The position numbers and the translations under genes are program-made. From positions 186,001-250,000 of the forward strand of contig JAXLWK010000004.1 in NCBI GenBank assembly GCA_046328525.1: 64,000 nt of DNA, in the 5' to 3' direction. The stretch comes from JBDHWG01 sp046328525. Its GTDB lineage: Bacteria > Chloroflexota > Anaerolineae > Epilineales > JAHCIE01. Shown in pieces: positions 49,327 to 57,780 of this stretch (positions are counted from its first letter, which is position 1; each line of letters starts with the position of its first letter). The notes beneath the pieces are model-generated. The model did not search any database. It was not told the origin of the DNA and saw only the letters and a list, made by a program, of their open reading frames with translations.

Positions 49327-49398
49327 GCCGTGGCGTTTGCGCCACGGCTACACAGGTAAGCCCGAGGGGCCAGGGATTGCCGTCAGCCCCTCGGGCTT
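49327..49398. terminator. Two hairpins after the beta-helix gene
   Basis: GCCGTGGCG/CGCCACGGC at 49327-49348 and AAGCCCGAGGGGC/GCCCCTCGGGCTT at 49358-49398 (13-bp stem), followed by CCATTTTGTAG. The second resembles one rep-C hairpin, so it may be a terminator or a repeat remnant. Confidence 0.6.
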
Positions 49399-49465
49399 CC
49401 ATTTTGTAGCGGCAATCTTCAGGCCGCCGCGGAGCGTGTCCGAGTCACCAGGCTTTCCTACCCCC

Positions 49466-49501
49466 TTGACAAACGCCTCGCTATATCGTATAATGACGAT
49501 A
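49466..49501 (+). promoter_or_regulatory. Promoter and ArsR operator
   Basis: TTGACA (49466-49471), 17 bases, TATAAT (49489-49494). The inverted repeat TATCGT-ATAATG-ACGATA (49484-49501) overlaps the -10, which fits repression by the ArsR protein encoded next. Confidence 0.85.
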
Positions 49502-49526
49502 ATCGGAAATTTACGATGGAAGGCAG

Positions 49527-49874
49527 ATGAAAACTGTGACTCTGCCACCGACGGAGGAGCGCCTGGCGCAGATTTTCCGCGCACTTGGCAACCCGCTGCG
49601 CCTCCAGATGGTGCGCTACATGGCCGAGCATCCCCAGTGCATCACCGGCGATCTTGTACTGGCGAGCGACCTCGCCCAGTCCACGGTCAGCGAACATCTC
49701 AAGGTACTCCGGGAAGCCGGCGTCGTGGCCGGCGTCGTTGAGGGGCCTTCGCGCTCCTATTGCCTCAACGTAGAGACGCTGCGTTGGCTGCGCGAGCAGG
49801 TGTCGTTCCTGACCCAGGACCTCGAGGCGTGCTGTGCCGTCGAGCCGTTTATCCCGGCGGGGAGCATCGAATGA
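49527..49874 (+). CDS. ArsR family transcriptional repressor
   Basis: A 115-residue winged-helix repressor. FRALGNPLRLQMVRYMAEHP and DLAQSTVSEHLKVLREAGVV are the ArsR helix-turn-helix region. Cys-containing segments (HPQC; ACCAV at the C-terminus, residues about 104-108) could bind arsenite, although the classical ELCVCDL motif is absent. It presumably binds the palindrome at 49484-49501. It overlaps the next gene by ATGA. Confidence 0.92.
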   Translation: MKTVTLPPTEERLAQIFRALGNPLRLQMVRYMAEHPQCITGDLVLASDLAQSTVSEHLKVLREAGVVAGVVEGPSRSYCLNVETLRWLREQVSFLTQDLEACCAVEPFIPAGSIE

Positions 49875-50305
49875 GTGCGACGATTGGCCCGGCGCGACCG
49901 GAAGAATTCTCCAAAGTACTTGTCCTCCTGGAACAGAACCACCTGCCCTCCGACGGGTTGGCCGACCACCGCGACACGCTGCTCGTCGCCCGCGACGGTG
50001 AGGCTGTGGTCGGGAGTGCGGCGCTGGAGGTGTATGGTGACGCTGCGTTGCTGCGGTCAGTCGCGGTGGATGAGCGCTGGCGCGGGCAGGGACTGGGGCA
50101 GCGCCTCACCGACGCTGCGCTTGAGATGGCGCGAATGCGGCGTATCCACGAGGTGTATCTACTCACTGAAACCGCTACGGACTTTTTCCCACGCTTCGGG
50201 TTCCGGCGTGTTGCCCGAACCGACGTCGCAGCAGGCGTGCAGCAGTCCATCGAGTTCACCAGCGCCTGCCCCGTCTCGGCGTTGGTCATGGCGCAGGAGG
50301 TATAG
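49871..50305 (+). CDS. GNAT acetyltransferase, ArsN2-like
   Basis: A 144-residue GNAT protein. LRSVAVDERWRGQGLGQRLT is the acetyl-CoA loop and TETATDFFPRFGFRRVARTD the C-terminal strand typical of the ArsN2 arsenic-resistance group. Start ATG overlaps the arsR stop. It is thought to detoxify organoarsenicals by N-acetylation in related clusters; here its arsenic role is inferred from the operon. Confidence 0.88.
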   Translation: MSATIGPARPEEFSKVLVLLEQNHLPSDGLADHRDTLLVARDGEAVVGSAALEVYGDAALLRSVAVDERWRGQGLGQRLTDAALEMARMRRIHEVYLLTETATDFFPRFGFRRVARTDVAAGVQQSIEFTSACPVSALVMAQEV

Positions 50306-50316
50306 CGGGAGGTATA

Positions 50317-50945
50317 ATGGTCGAGCAGCCACATGGGCGGGTGCTGATTCTGTGCACAGGCAACTCGGCGCGGTCGCAGATGGCCGAGGGCCTGCTACGC
50401 GCGCGAGCGGGCCCTCGCTTCGAGGTTCACAGCGCGGGCACTGAGCCGAAGGGTCTGAATCCACTGGCGGTACAGGTGATGGCGGAGAAGGGGATCGACA
50501 TTTCGGGGGCGCGCAACGCCGCCGACCGCATGGGCATCGCCAACGCCGAGTTCCGCGAGGGCTTCATCGAGGCCCTCCCATCGCAGACAACTCGGTGGAC
50601 CTGGTCATCTCGAACTGCGTCATCAACCTGTCCACCGACAAGGACGCGGTCTTCCGCGCTGTGCGGCGCGTGCTGAAGCCCGGCGGACGGATGCTCGTGT
50701 CGGACCTGGTCACAGCGGGACCGCTGCCGGCGGCGGTGCGGCGCGACATCGAGCTGTGGGCCGGCTGCATCGCGGGCGCGTTGCCAGAGGCCGCGTACAC
50801 CGGCAAGGCGGCGGCGGCCGGACTGACGCGAGTCGAGGTGCTGGCGCGGGCCGGCTACACTGAGGACACACCGGAGTGGCGCGACCTGGGCGGCCCCAAC
50901 GGCCCGATCTATAGCGTCAAGGTGCGAGCTTACAAGCAACTTTGA
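50317..50945 (+). pseudogene. Chimera of arsC (5') and arsM (3') with a frameshift
   Basis: Residues 1-64 are the start of a thioredoxin-type arsenate reductase (LILCTGNSARSQMAEGLLRA; SAGTEPKGLNPLAV; GIDISG). At about 50508 the reading jumps into the middle of an arsenite methyltransferase (RNAADRMGIANAEFREG). After EALP a 1-base loss at about 50577-50579 shifts the frame; the next frame continues to 50945 (DLVISNCVINLSTDKDAVFR; RVLKPGGRMLVSDLV). The arsC C-terminus and the arsM SAM-binding start are missing. The arsM Cys in ISNC and AGC remain. A deletion between two adjacent genes explains this. Confidence 0.85.
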
Positions 50946-50970
50946 CAAACACCATCGGCGGTCCTATACT
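50942..50970 (+). promoter_or_regulatory. Promoter of the GATase gene
   Basis: TTGACA (50942-50947), 17 bases, TATACT (50965-50970). The -35 overlaps the end of the arsM fragment. Confidence 0.8.
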
Positions 50971-51021
50971 ATCCTGCACTTTATACACCGCCGCAGTGTA
51001 GATTCTCAGGAGTACCAAATT

Positions 51022-51783
51022 ATGTCTCTGCCTCTGATCGGCATCCCGACCCACAACGAACGGTCGAAGGAGGACAAGGTTCCGCCGCGCTACGCCATGA
51101 GCCAGAGCTATACGTGGGCTTTGGAGGAAGTCGGCGGCGCACCGATCCTGCTCCCGCTGCTCCAGAACAAGGCCATTCTGCGCCAGCTTTACGAGGGGCT
51201 TGACGGGCTGCTCCTGGCCGGTGGTGGCGACCTGGACCCGGCGCGGTACGGTGAGGCCCCCAACCCGTACTTGTGGGATGTGGATGTGCTGCGCGATCGG
51301 GTCGAGACGATGATGACCCTGTGGGCGCTGGAGGATGAAAAACCCATCCTCGCCATCTGCCGCGGTGTCCAGATGCTCAACGTGGTCTCGGGCGGCACGC
51401 TGTACCAGGATGTGCCGAGCATGCGCCCGTCGCCGATTACCCACAACTGGCACCTCAAGCGCCCGCGCCACTACCGCGCCCACGCCGTGGACGTCAAGGC
51501 CGGCACGCGGCTGCACGATATCCTCGGCCCGCGCGTCCAGGTAAACAGCCTGCACCACCAGGCGGTCAAGGACGTGGCCGCCGGCTTCGTCGCCAACGCC
51601 ATCGCGCCGGACGGGCTGGTCGAGGGCATCGAGAAGCCCGGCGCGGCCTTCGTCGTCGGCGTGCAGTGGCACCCCGAAGTCCTCGCCATCGAGGACGCCG
51701 GCATGCGCCAGCTCTTCGCCGCCTTCGTGGACGAGGCCCGGGCGTGGAAGGCGCGCCGCGCCAAGATGGAGCAGGCCGCGTAG
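51022..51783 (+). CDS. Gamma-glutamyl-gamma-aminobutyrate hydrolase family protein (PuuD-like)
   Basis: A 253-residue class I glutamine amidotransferase-like hydrolase (peptidase C26). The nucleophile elbow is KPILAICRGVQMLNVVSGGT and the His-Glu pair is VGVQWHPEVL. LDGLLLAGGGDLDPARYGE is the family motif. PuuD releases GABA from gamma-glutamyl-GABA; other members act on other gamma-glutamyl compounds, and no putrescine genes are nearby. Confidence 0.92.
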   Translation: MSLPLIGIPTHNERSKEDKVPPRYAMSQSYTWALEEVGGAPILLPLLQNKAILRQLYEGLDGLLLAGGGDLDPARYGEAPNPYLWDVDVLRDRVETMMTLWALEDEKPILAICRGVQMLNVVSGGTLYQDVPSMRPSPITHNWHLKRPRHYRAHAVDVKAGTRLHDILGPRVQVNSLHHQAVKDVAAGFVANAIAPDGLVEGIEKPGAAFVVGVQWHPEVLAIEDAGMRQLFAAFVDEARAWKARRAKMEQAA

Positions 51784-51834
51784 CCGCCGCTCCCCTTCAC
51801 GGCGCTGCGCCATGCTGACTTGACAGAACTGAGA

Positions 51835-51867
51835 GGCCCGTTTCCCGCGCTGGGAACGGGCCTTTTC
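51835..51867 (+). terminator. Terminator between the GATase gene and murI
   Basis: GGCCCGTTTCCC, GCGC loop, GGGAACGGGCC, then TTTTC. There is one bulged T in the stem. Confidence 0.8.
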
Positions 51868-51884
51868 TTGTAAGGATGCGTGCC

Positions 51885-52703
51885 ATGTCGGATACGCGCC
51901 CCATCGGGGTGTTCGACTCAGGAATCGGTGGGGTGTCGGTGCTGCGCGAGATCGCGCGCCAACTTCCCGCCGAAGACCTGGTCTACTTTGCGGACAGCGC
52001 CAACGTCCCCTACGGCAACCGCCCCCAGGCGGACATCGAGCGGCTGAGCCTCGCCGCCGCCGACTTCCTGCTGCGCCAGGGCGCGAAGCTCATCGTGGTC
52101 GCCTGCAACACCGCCTCCGCCGCCGCGCTGGCCGCCCTCCGCGCCGCGTACGCGGTTCCCTTCGTCGGCATGGTGCCCGCCATCAAGCCTGCTGTCGCGC
52201 GCAGCCGTACCCACAAGGTCGGCGTCCTGGCGACGGCGGGGACGTTCCGCGGCCGCCTGTACGCCGACGTCGTGGAGCGCTTCGCCGAGGGCGCGGAGGT
52301 GCACACCCAGGTTGGGCAGGGGCTGGTGGAGCTGGTCGAGGCCGGCGACATCGCCGGTCCAACCGCCGAGGCCGCCGTCGCCTGCTACGTGGCCCCCCTG
52401 CTCGACGCCGGCGTGGACACCCTCGTCCTTGGCTGCACCCACTACCCGTTCCTCAGCCCGACCATCGAGCGCGTCAGCGGCGGGCGGCTGACCATCATCG
52501 AGCCTAGCCCGGCCATCGCCGCCCAGGTCGAGCGCGTCCTGGCGGAGCGCGGCGGGCTGCATCCGCCCGGCGCGGCGGGAACGCGGCGCTACGTCACGTC
52601 CGGCGACCCCGCGCATTTCGCCGCCGTGCTGGCGCGGCTGTCCGCCGCCGACGGTGAAACACGCGGGGCGCGCTGGGAGAAAGGCGGCTGGCAGGCCAAC
52701 TAA
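51885..52703 (+). CDS. murI: Glutamate racemase
   Basis: A 272-residue enzyme that makes D-glutamate for peptidoglycan. The start at 51885 was taken because AAGGAT lies 7 bases upstream; an ATG three codons earlier overlaps it. GVFDSGIGGVSVLREI (with the catalytic Asp), VACNTASAAALAALR (first Cys) and LVLGCTHYPFLSPTIE (second Cys and His) are all present. Confidence 0.97.
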   Translation: MSDTRPIGVFDSGIGGVSVLREIARQLPAEDLVYFADSANVPYGNRPQADIERLSLAAADFLLRQGAKLIVVACNTASAAALAALRAAYAVPFVGMVPAIKPAVARSRTHKVGVLATAGTFRGRLYADVVERFAEGAEVHTQVGQGLVELVEAGDIAGPTAEAAVACYVAPLLDAGVDTLVLGCTHYPFLSPTIERVSGGRLTIIEPSPAIAAQVERVLAERGGLHPPGAAGTRRYVTSGDPAHFAAVLARLSAADGETRGARWEKGGWQAN

Positions 52704-52802
52704 GCCACCATCTGGCTCCCCTCCACCTTGCGGACTCAGAAGCGAAGATTATTTTCAAGGAAGCGTCTGTGCCCCGTGTATCTCTGTGGCGGTCTTCTTC
52801 CG

Positions 52803-53711
52803 TCACGCGGACCGGACGGCCAGGGCTGCGGCGACTTCGGCAGCGACGCGGGCGTTGTTTTCCAGCAGCGCCCGGTTCGCCCGCTGGCTCGCCCCCTCCG
52901 TCAGCGCCGCGACGCGCTCCAGCAGGAACGGCGTTACCGCCCGGCCGCGCACGCCCTGTGCGTCGGCCGCGTCCAGCGCCTCGGCGATTGCCTTCTCGAC
53001 CTCGGCCGACGGCTCGGCAAACTCCTCCGGCACGGGCACGGTCAGCAGCGCGCCGCCCAGCCCCAGCCGCCGCTGCGCGCGCCAGAACGCGGCGACCTCG
53101 GCGGCGTTGGTGACGCGCTGGTCCACCGGCAGGCCGCTGTCGCGGCTGTAGAATGCCGGAAACTCGGTTGTTTGCCAGCCTAGCACCGGCACGCCGTGGG
53201 TTTCCAGCCACTCCAGCGTCAACGGCAGGTCCAGGATCGCCTTCGCACCCGCGCATACCACGAGCACCGGCGTCCGCGCCAGCTCCGGCAGGTCGGCGGA
53301 CACGTCGAACGGGTGGCGGCGATGCACCCCACCGATGCCGCCGGTGGCGAACACAGCGATGCCGGCGCGGTGCGCCGCCCACATCGTCGCCGCCACGGTC
53401 GTCCCGCCGTCCTCGCCCCGCGCCACGGCCAGCCCCAGGTCGCGGCGGCTGACTTTGCGCGCCGCGCCGCCCTGCCGCGCCAGGCGCTCCAGCTCGGCAT
53501 CGCTCAGGCCGACGCGGATCTCGCCGCCGAGCAGGGCGACCGTCGCCGGTGTCGCGCCGGCCTCGCGGACGACGCGCTCCATGGCCTGCGCCGTTTCCAG
53601 GTTCGCCGGCCAGGGCAGGCCGTGGGTGATGACGGTGGATTCGAGGGCGGCGACCGGCTCGCCGCGGCTGAGGGCGGCCGCCACGGCGACGGCGACGGTA
53701 ATATCGGGCAT
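52803..53711 (-). CDS. psuG: Pseudouridine-5'-phosphate glycosidase
   Basis: A 302-residue enzyme that splits pseudouridine-5'-phosphate to uracil and ribose-5-phosphate, reversibly. ALESTVITHGLPWPANLETA, GGEIRVGLSDAELERLAR, VFATGGIGGVHR and FPAFYSRDSGLPVDQRV are family motifs. The start at 53711 has GGAG upstream. A minus-strand TATAAT at 53756-53751 is the likely -10. No psuK kinase is adjacent. Confidence 0.95.
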   Translation of the reverse strand: MPDITVAVAVAAALSRGEPVAALESTVITHGLPWPANLETAQAMERVVREAGATPATVALLGGEIRVGLSDAELERLARQGGAARKVSRRDLGLAVARGEDGGTTVAATMWAAHRAGIAVFATGGIGGVHRRHPFDVSADLPELARTPVLVVCAGAKAILDLPLTLEWLETHGVPVLGWQTTEFPAFYSRDSGLPVDQRVTNAAEVAAFWRAQRRLGLGGALLTVPVPEEFAEPSAEVEKAIAEALDAADAQGVRGRAVTPFLLERVAALTEGASQRANRALLENNARVAAEVAAALAVRSA

Positions 53712-53839
53712 TCCTGGCGCTCCTGTCACTTTGTGCTTTGGTCGCTTTCAATTATACCATAGGCGATGACGCGGCCCGTCGTATCCGAAAGCGGCGTTGC
53801 GCGTCATTGACAGTGACATTCGATTGCCATGCACCCGCT

Positions 53840-56254
53840 GTGGAGTTATTTGTGCCACCATTCCGTTGGCTGGCCCTGGCCGGCGCCCTCTTGCTGACCT
53901 GTCTCATCGCCGCGCGGGCGGGGGCGGATGCCCCCATCGTGTGGAGCGTCACGACGAACGCCGACGAGGTGAACGCCCTCGCCGTCCAGGGCAACAGCCT
54001 GTGGGCGGCGACCGAGGGCGGCGTTGTGCGTTGGGACATCCCGACGCGCACCCCGACGGTGTACACCATTGACCACGGCCTGCCCTCGAACCAGGCCCGC
54101 TCCATCGCGGTGGATCCGGCGACGGGCTACGTCTGGGCTGGCACGATGGGCGGCATCGCCCGCTGGGATGGCGGCGCGTGGCGGTCGTGGAACCGCAGCA
54201 GCGGGCTGCTGGCAGACTACGTGGACGGCGTCGGGATTGACGGCGCAGGCCACGTCTGGGCGACGACGAGCTACGGCGCGAGCGTGTGGGACGGCGCGAC
54301 CTGGCAGCGGTACAGTACCATGCAGGACGCCGTCGCCGCGCGGTACGGCGACGTGCGCGCGGCGACCGTGCCGACAACGATCTGGGCCGTCGAGGGCGGC
54401 AGCATCGTGTGGACGACGGTGGGCGAAGGCGACGGTGTGCATCGCTACGACGGGGCGGCGTGGTCCCAGTACGATAGCGGCACGACGCCAGCCATGCCGG
54501 CCAACCTCATAGACGCCGTGACCGTGACGAGCGCGGGGGTGCGCTGGTTTGGCACGGCCGGCGGGGCAGCGCGCTGGCGGGCCGACGGCGATCCGCAGGT
54601 GCTTGGCGCGGACAAGCTACCGGCCAGCCGCGTCCGCGCCGTCAACAGCGACGCCAGTGGCCGCGTCTGGCTGGCGGCGTATAGCTGCGCCGCGACGTGC
54701 GCCGGCGGCGTGGCGCGCGTGGACGACCGGGGTACGGCGGACGTGGGCGACGACCAGTGGCTGACGTTGGCGGCCAGCGCCGGCGGGCTGCCGAGCAGCG
54801 ATGTGCGCGCCATTCTCAGCACAGGCGACGGCGCGACGTGGTTCGCCACGGCCAACGGCGCCGCCCGCCTGAGCAGCGGCGACACGGCGTGGACGGCCTA
54901 CACCGTCGGCGCGCTACCGTCCAACAAGGTCACGGCTCTGCTGCGCGTCACGCTGCCGGACAACTCGACGACCCTCTGGGCGGGCACCGATCGCGGTCTG
55001 GGGCGGCGGGGGCCGGACGGCCAGTGGAGCGTGTTCACCGGCCAGTCCGCGGCGCGTTTGCCGTCGGACAACGTCCGCGCCCTCCTGCTGTTGGGCGGCG
55101 ATGTGTGGGTCGGGACGGGGGAGAACCGCAATGGGCAGGCGGTCGGTGGGCTGACGCGGCTGTCCTCGGCCGGGACGTGGGAGAACTACGGCGTGGACGG
55201 CCAGGGAACGCCGGGCAACGTGGTCGGCATGGCGGCGGTGTCGCAGACGCGCCTCTGGGCGGCGACCGAGGCGTCGGGGTCTTCGCCATCGCGCCTGGTG
55301 AGCCAGCAGAATGGCGGGTGGCTCGCGTGGGTAGACGGGCAAAACGCGACTCTCGGCAAGGTGCGCGGCGTCGCGGCCTACATTCCGCCGGCCGGCGGCA
55401 CGCAGGTCTGGCTGGCGACCGAGTCCGGCGTGCGCATGTTGTACCGCTACGGCACGTCGAGCGATATTCACGAGGACTGGACCACGTTCACCAACGCCTC
55501 CACGGGCGGCGGCCTGCCATCGGACTACGTCACCGCGATCGGTGTGGACGCCTACGGCAGCGTCTGGGTAGTAACGCCGCAAGGTGTCAGCATGCGGTCG
55601 TATGCCGCCCGGCCGACGGAGAGCCAGCGATGGACAACGTTCACGCCGGCGAACACAGGCGGCGGCCTCGCCAGCAGCGTCGTGCGCGCCATCGTCGTCG
55701 AAGGCTGGCAGGTCTGGTTCCTGCACGACAAGGGCGCGAGCCGCTACGATACCTACGCCCAACAGTGGCGCACCTTCAGCCGCCCGGTGGACAGCGCGAC
55801 GATGAACACCCTCAGCACGGCGCGCGAGACGCTGTGCAGCCGCTGGTTTGGGACGAGCAGCGGGCTGCAATACGTGGCGTTCGACGACTGCGCGGTCGTG
55901 GAGCCGACCATGACGCCGCAGCCCAGCCCGACCCTCACCCTGACCCCCAGCCCGACCCTCACCCCGACGCTCACCCCTAGCCCGTCGCCCACGGCGAGTC
56001 CGACGGCGACGACGCCGCCCACGAAGACACCGACCGCGACCCGAACGCCGACGCTGACCCTCACCCCGACCCTCACCCCCAGCCCCTCTCCCACAGGGGG
56101 CGAGGGGGGTACGCCGACGCCGACGCTCACCCCGACCCTCACCCCCAGCCCCTCTCCCACAAGGGGCGAGGGGGGTACGCCGACGCCGCGCGTCTACCAG
56201 GTGTTCCTGCCCTACCTGGAACGCCAGGTCAAGCTGCCGCCAGTGCTGCCGTAG
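53840..56254 (+). CDS. Secreted beta-propeller (sensor-type) protein with Thr-Pro linker
   Basis: An exported protein of about 804 residues. The start is uncertain: GTG at 53840 or 53852 gives a signal peptide (WLALAGALLLTCLIAARAGA), but upstream in-frame starts exist. Repeats like NSLWAATEGGVVRWD, GYVWAGTMGGIARWDGG and LPSNKVTALL are two-component regulator propeller (Reg_prop-like) blades; about twelve are visible, without a kinase domain. Residues about 690-780 are Thr/Pro/Ser linker, partly encoded by two in-frame rep-A copies (about 56083-56112 and 56146-56175). The C-terminus VYQVFLPYLERQVKL resembles that of the NHL protein. Surface sensor or structural protein. Confidence 0.8.
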   Translation: MELFVPPFRWLALAGALLLTCLIAARAGADAPIVWSVTTNADEVNALAVQGNSLWAATEGGVVRWDIPTRTPTVYTIDHGLPSNQARSIAVDPATGYVWAGTMGGIARWDGGAWRSWNRSSGLLADYVDGVGIDGAGHVWATTSYGASVWDGATWQRYSTMQDAVAARYGDVRAATVPTTIWAVEGGSIVWTTVGEGDGVHRYDGAAWSQYDSGTTPAMPANLIDAVTVTSAGVRWFGTAGGAARWRADGDPQVLGADKLPASRVRAVNSDASGRVWLAAYSCAATCAGGVARVDDRGTADVGDDQWLTLAASAGGLPSSDVRAILSTGDGATWFATANGAARLSSGDTAWTAYTVGALPSNKVTALLRVTLPDNSTTLWAGTDRGLGRRGPDGQWSVFTGQSAARLPSDNVRALLLLGGDVWVGTGENRNGQAVGGLTRLSSAGTWENYGVDGQGTPGNVVGMAAVSQTRLWAATEASGSSPSRLVSQQNGGWLAWVDGQNATLGKVRGVAAYIPPAGGTQVWLATESGVRMLYRYGTSSDIHEDWTTFTNASTGGGLPSDYVTAIGVDAYGSVWVVTPQGVSMRSYAARPTESQRWTTFTPANTGGGLASSVVRAIVVEGWQVWFLHDKGASRYDTYAQQWRTFSRPVDSATMNTLSTARETLCSRWFGTSSGLQYVAFDDCAVVEPTMTPQPSPTLTLTPSPTLTPTLTPSPSPTASPTATTPPTKTPTATRTPTLTLTPTLTPSPSPTGGEGGTPTPTLTPTLTPSPSPTRGEGGTPTPRVYQVFLPYLERQVKLPPVLP

Positions 56255-56587
56255 GGCTGTTGCACCTATGATGGAAGACATGTAGTGGCGACTTCCAGTC
56301 GCTCTTGCGCTCGCAGAACGACTAAAGTCGTCACGACAAGACGCACACCGCCTGTGTACCAGACCCGTCGTCTGCGACTTTCATTTGACCGTTGGTGAAT
56401 CCAAGTGCATGGCGGACTTTCGCGTTTTTCGCGCGCTTTCGCGGTCCTGGCTCCCAGCAAAAAAGCACCGCACCCCGCCGGATCCGGCGGGGTGCGGTGC
56501 TGTCTATGCCTTGTCTGGCCCAAGATGCCGACTGAAGTCGGCGCTACAGGGCGGCGCGCCGGGGCGCGTCTCGACTCAGCGCATCCC
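56255..56587. terminator. Gap with a 38-bp perfect palindrome (terminator) and repeats
   Basis: AGCACCGCACCCCGCCGGAT and its mirror form a perfect palindrome at 56464-56501. A6 at 56459-56464 becomes a T-run on the minus strand, so it should end transcription of the DUF5666-like gene (stop at 56588). Also seen: rep-J at about 56526-56545 and a rep-G half (GGACTTTCGCGTTTTTCGCG, about 56414-56433). Confidence 0.75.
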
Positions 56588-57502
56588 TCAGTCGTGCTCG
56601 TGCTCCACGACGATGATGCGGGCGTTGACCTGCATCTGTGGCGACGCGCTGCTCGGATTGTACGTCCCGACCACGCGCACGCGCAGGTTCTCGGCGAGCT
56701 TCGCGTCCTTCGGCAGGATCACCGCGCCGTGGTAGTGGACGATGGCCGTCTTAGCGCCGTCGTCGTAGCTCAGCGTGAAGGTCTCGTTCGTCGTATCCAC
56801 GGCTCCCGCGATTTTGCCGTCCTCGTTGAAGAGGCGGGTGGTCGGCGGCGGGGGCGGCGGGGGGGCGCGGCGCACAACCTGGACGACATACGCCGGGTTG
56901 ATCGCGCTGGGCGCCGGGTGATCGTTATCCTCGGCCGCCGGCTTGGGCTTGGCCCACACGCTCACCCAGTCGCCCACCTTGATGTCGGCGAACGTCGGCG
57001 GGGTGTTGCTCGACTGCGGCACGCGGAAGATGGTGCTGTTGTCCGTGGTGACCGCGGCCCCGTGCTCCTCCGAGCGGATCACGAACGTGGTGGTCGTCGG
57101 ATATACCGCCGTCACCCGGCCCATCGCCGCCGGAACCGGCGGGACGACGGTCACCATGTCGGCGAGCCAGGTGTCGCTGTCGCTCGCCTTGTGGGCGTCC
57201 ACCTCGACCCGCATGCCCGTCTTGAGATCGGTGAACTTGGCGTCGAGGTTGTCGTAGATGAAGTACTTGGTCTTGTCATCCACCGAGAACGTCCGCTCCG
57301 GACTTCCGGCGCGCTCCATGAGCGGCTGGATCGTGAAAGTGTGGGGGGTGGCTGTGCCGTCAATGCTCTTGATCGTGCCGATAGCGTGCATGCCCCGGTT
57401 GGGGTGATCGCCGGTGTCGGCCCACGCGACCGCGCCTAGCGCGGCGACGGCGGCGAAAGCCGCCAGCATGAACGCCACAGTCAGTCGTCGGATGTTGTGC
57501 AT
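56588..57502 (-). CDS. Secreted DUF5666-like protein
   Basis: A 304-residue exported protein. The start at 57502 has AAGGAGA upstream and gives a signal peptide ending AWADT (about residue 29). Three small beta-barrel units of the DUF5666 type follow (AIGTIKSIDGTATPHTFTIQ; GRVTAVYPTTTTFVIRSEE; GKIAGAVDTTNETFTLSYDD), with a Pro-rich spacer between the second and third. It ends His/Glu-rich (VVEHEHD). Function unknown; possibly a small-ligand or polysaccharide-binding envelope protein. Confidence 0.7.
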   Translation of the reverse strand: MHNIRRLTVAFMLAAFAAVAALGAVAWADTGDHPNRGMHAIGTIKSIDGTATPHTFTIQPLMERAGSPERTFSVDDKTKYFIYDNLDAKFTDLKTGMRVEVDAHKASDSDTWLADMVTVVPPVPAAMGRVTAVYPTTTTFVIRSEEHGAAVTTDNSTIFRVPQSSNTPPTFADIKVGDWVSVWAKPKPAAEDNDHPAPSAINPAYVVQVVRRAPPPPPPPTTRLFNEDGKIAGAVDTTNETFTLSYDDGAKTAIVHYHGAVILPKDAKLAENLRVRVVGTYNPSSASPQMQVNARIIVVEHEHD

Positions 57503-57687
57503 TGTTCGCCTATCTCCTTGTCGCAAGTGTGTACTGTCACCAAAAGCGGCTGAGCGTGTCCCCCGTGCGCGTGGCGAGGCATCGGCCGTCTGCCGCGCCG
57601 CGCGTACACCTTGAAAGACGCCGGGGCGTGGGCGGAAGATATGCCCGAAATTGTAAAAAGGTTGTAAACCGGGGACGCCGCCTGGAA

Positions 57688-57716
57688 TTGCTGCTGACGG
57701 GAGCCGAGAGTAAAAT
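57688..57716 (+). promoter_or_regulatory. Promoter of the rodA/ftsW-gltX operon
   Basis: TTGCTG (57688-57693), 17 bases, TAAAAT (57711-57716), about 65 bases before the GTG start. Confidence 0.6.
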
Positions 57717-57780
57717 TTCAAATACATCCCTGTCGGCTTCCCTCCCTTCCTGGACGAGGGCGAGGGTGAGGGTCTGCTCC

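Noticed and set aside
53807..53812. TTGACA as the promoter of the beta-propeller gene
   Set aside because: No acceptable -10 lies 16-18 bases downstream.
54697..55980. Large Arg-rich frame inside the beta-propeller gene
   Set aside because: It is a same-strand frame shadow; the propeller frame has regular repeats and a signal peptide.
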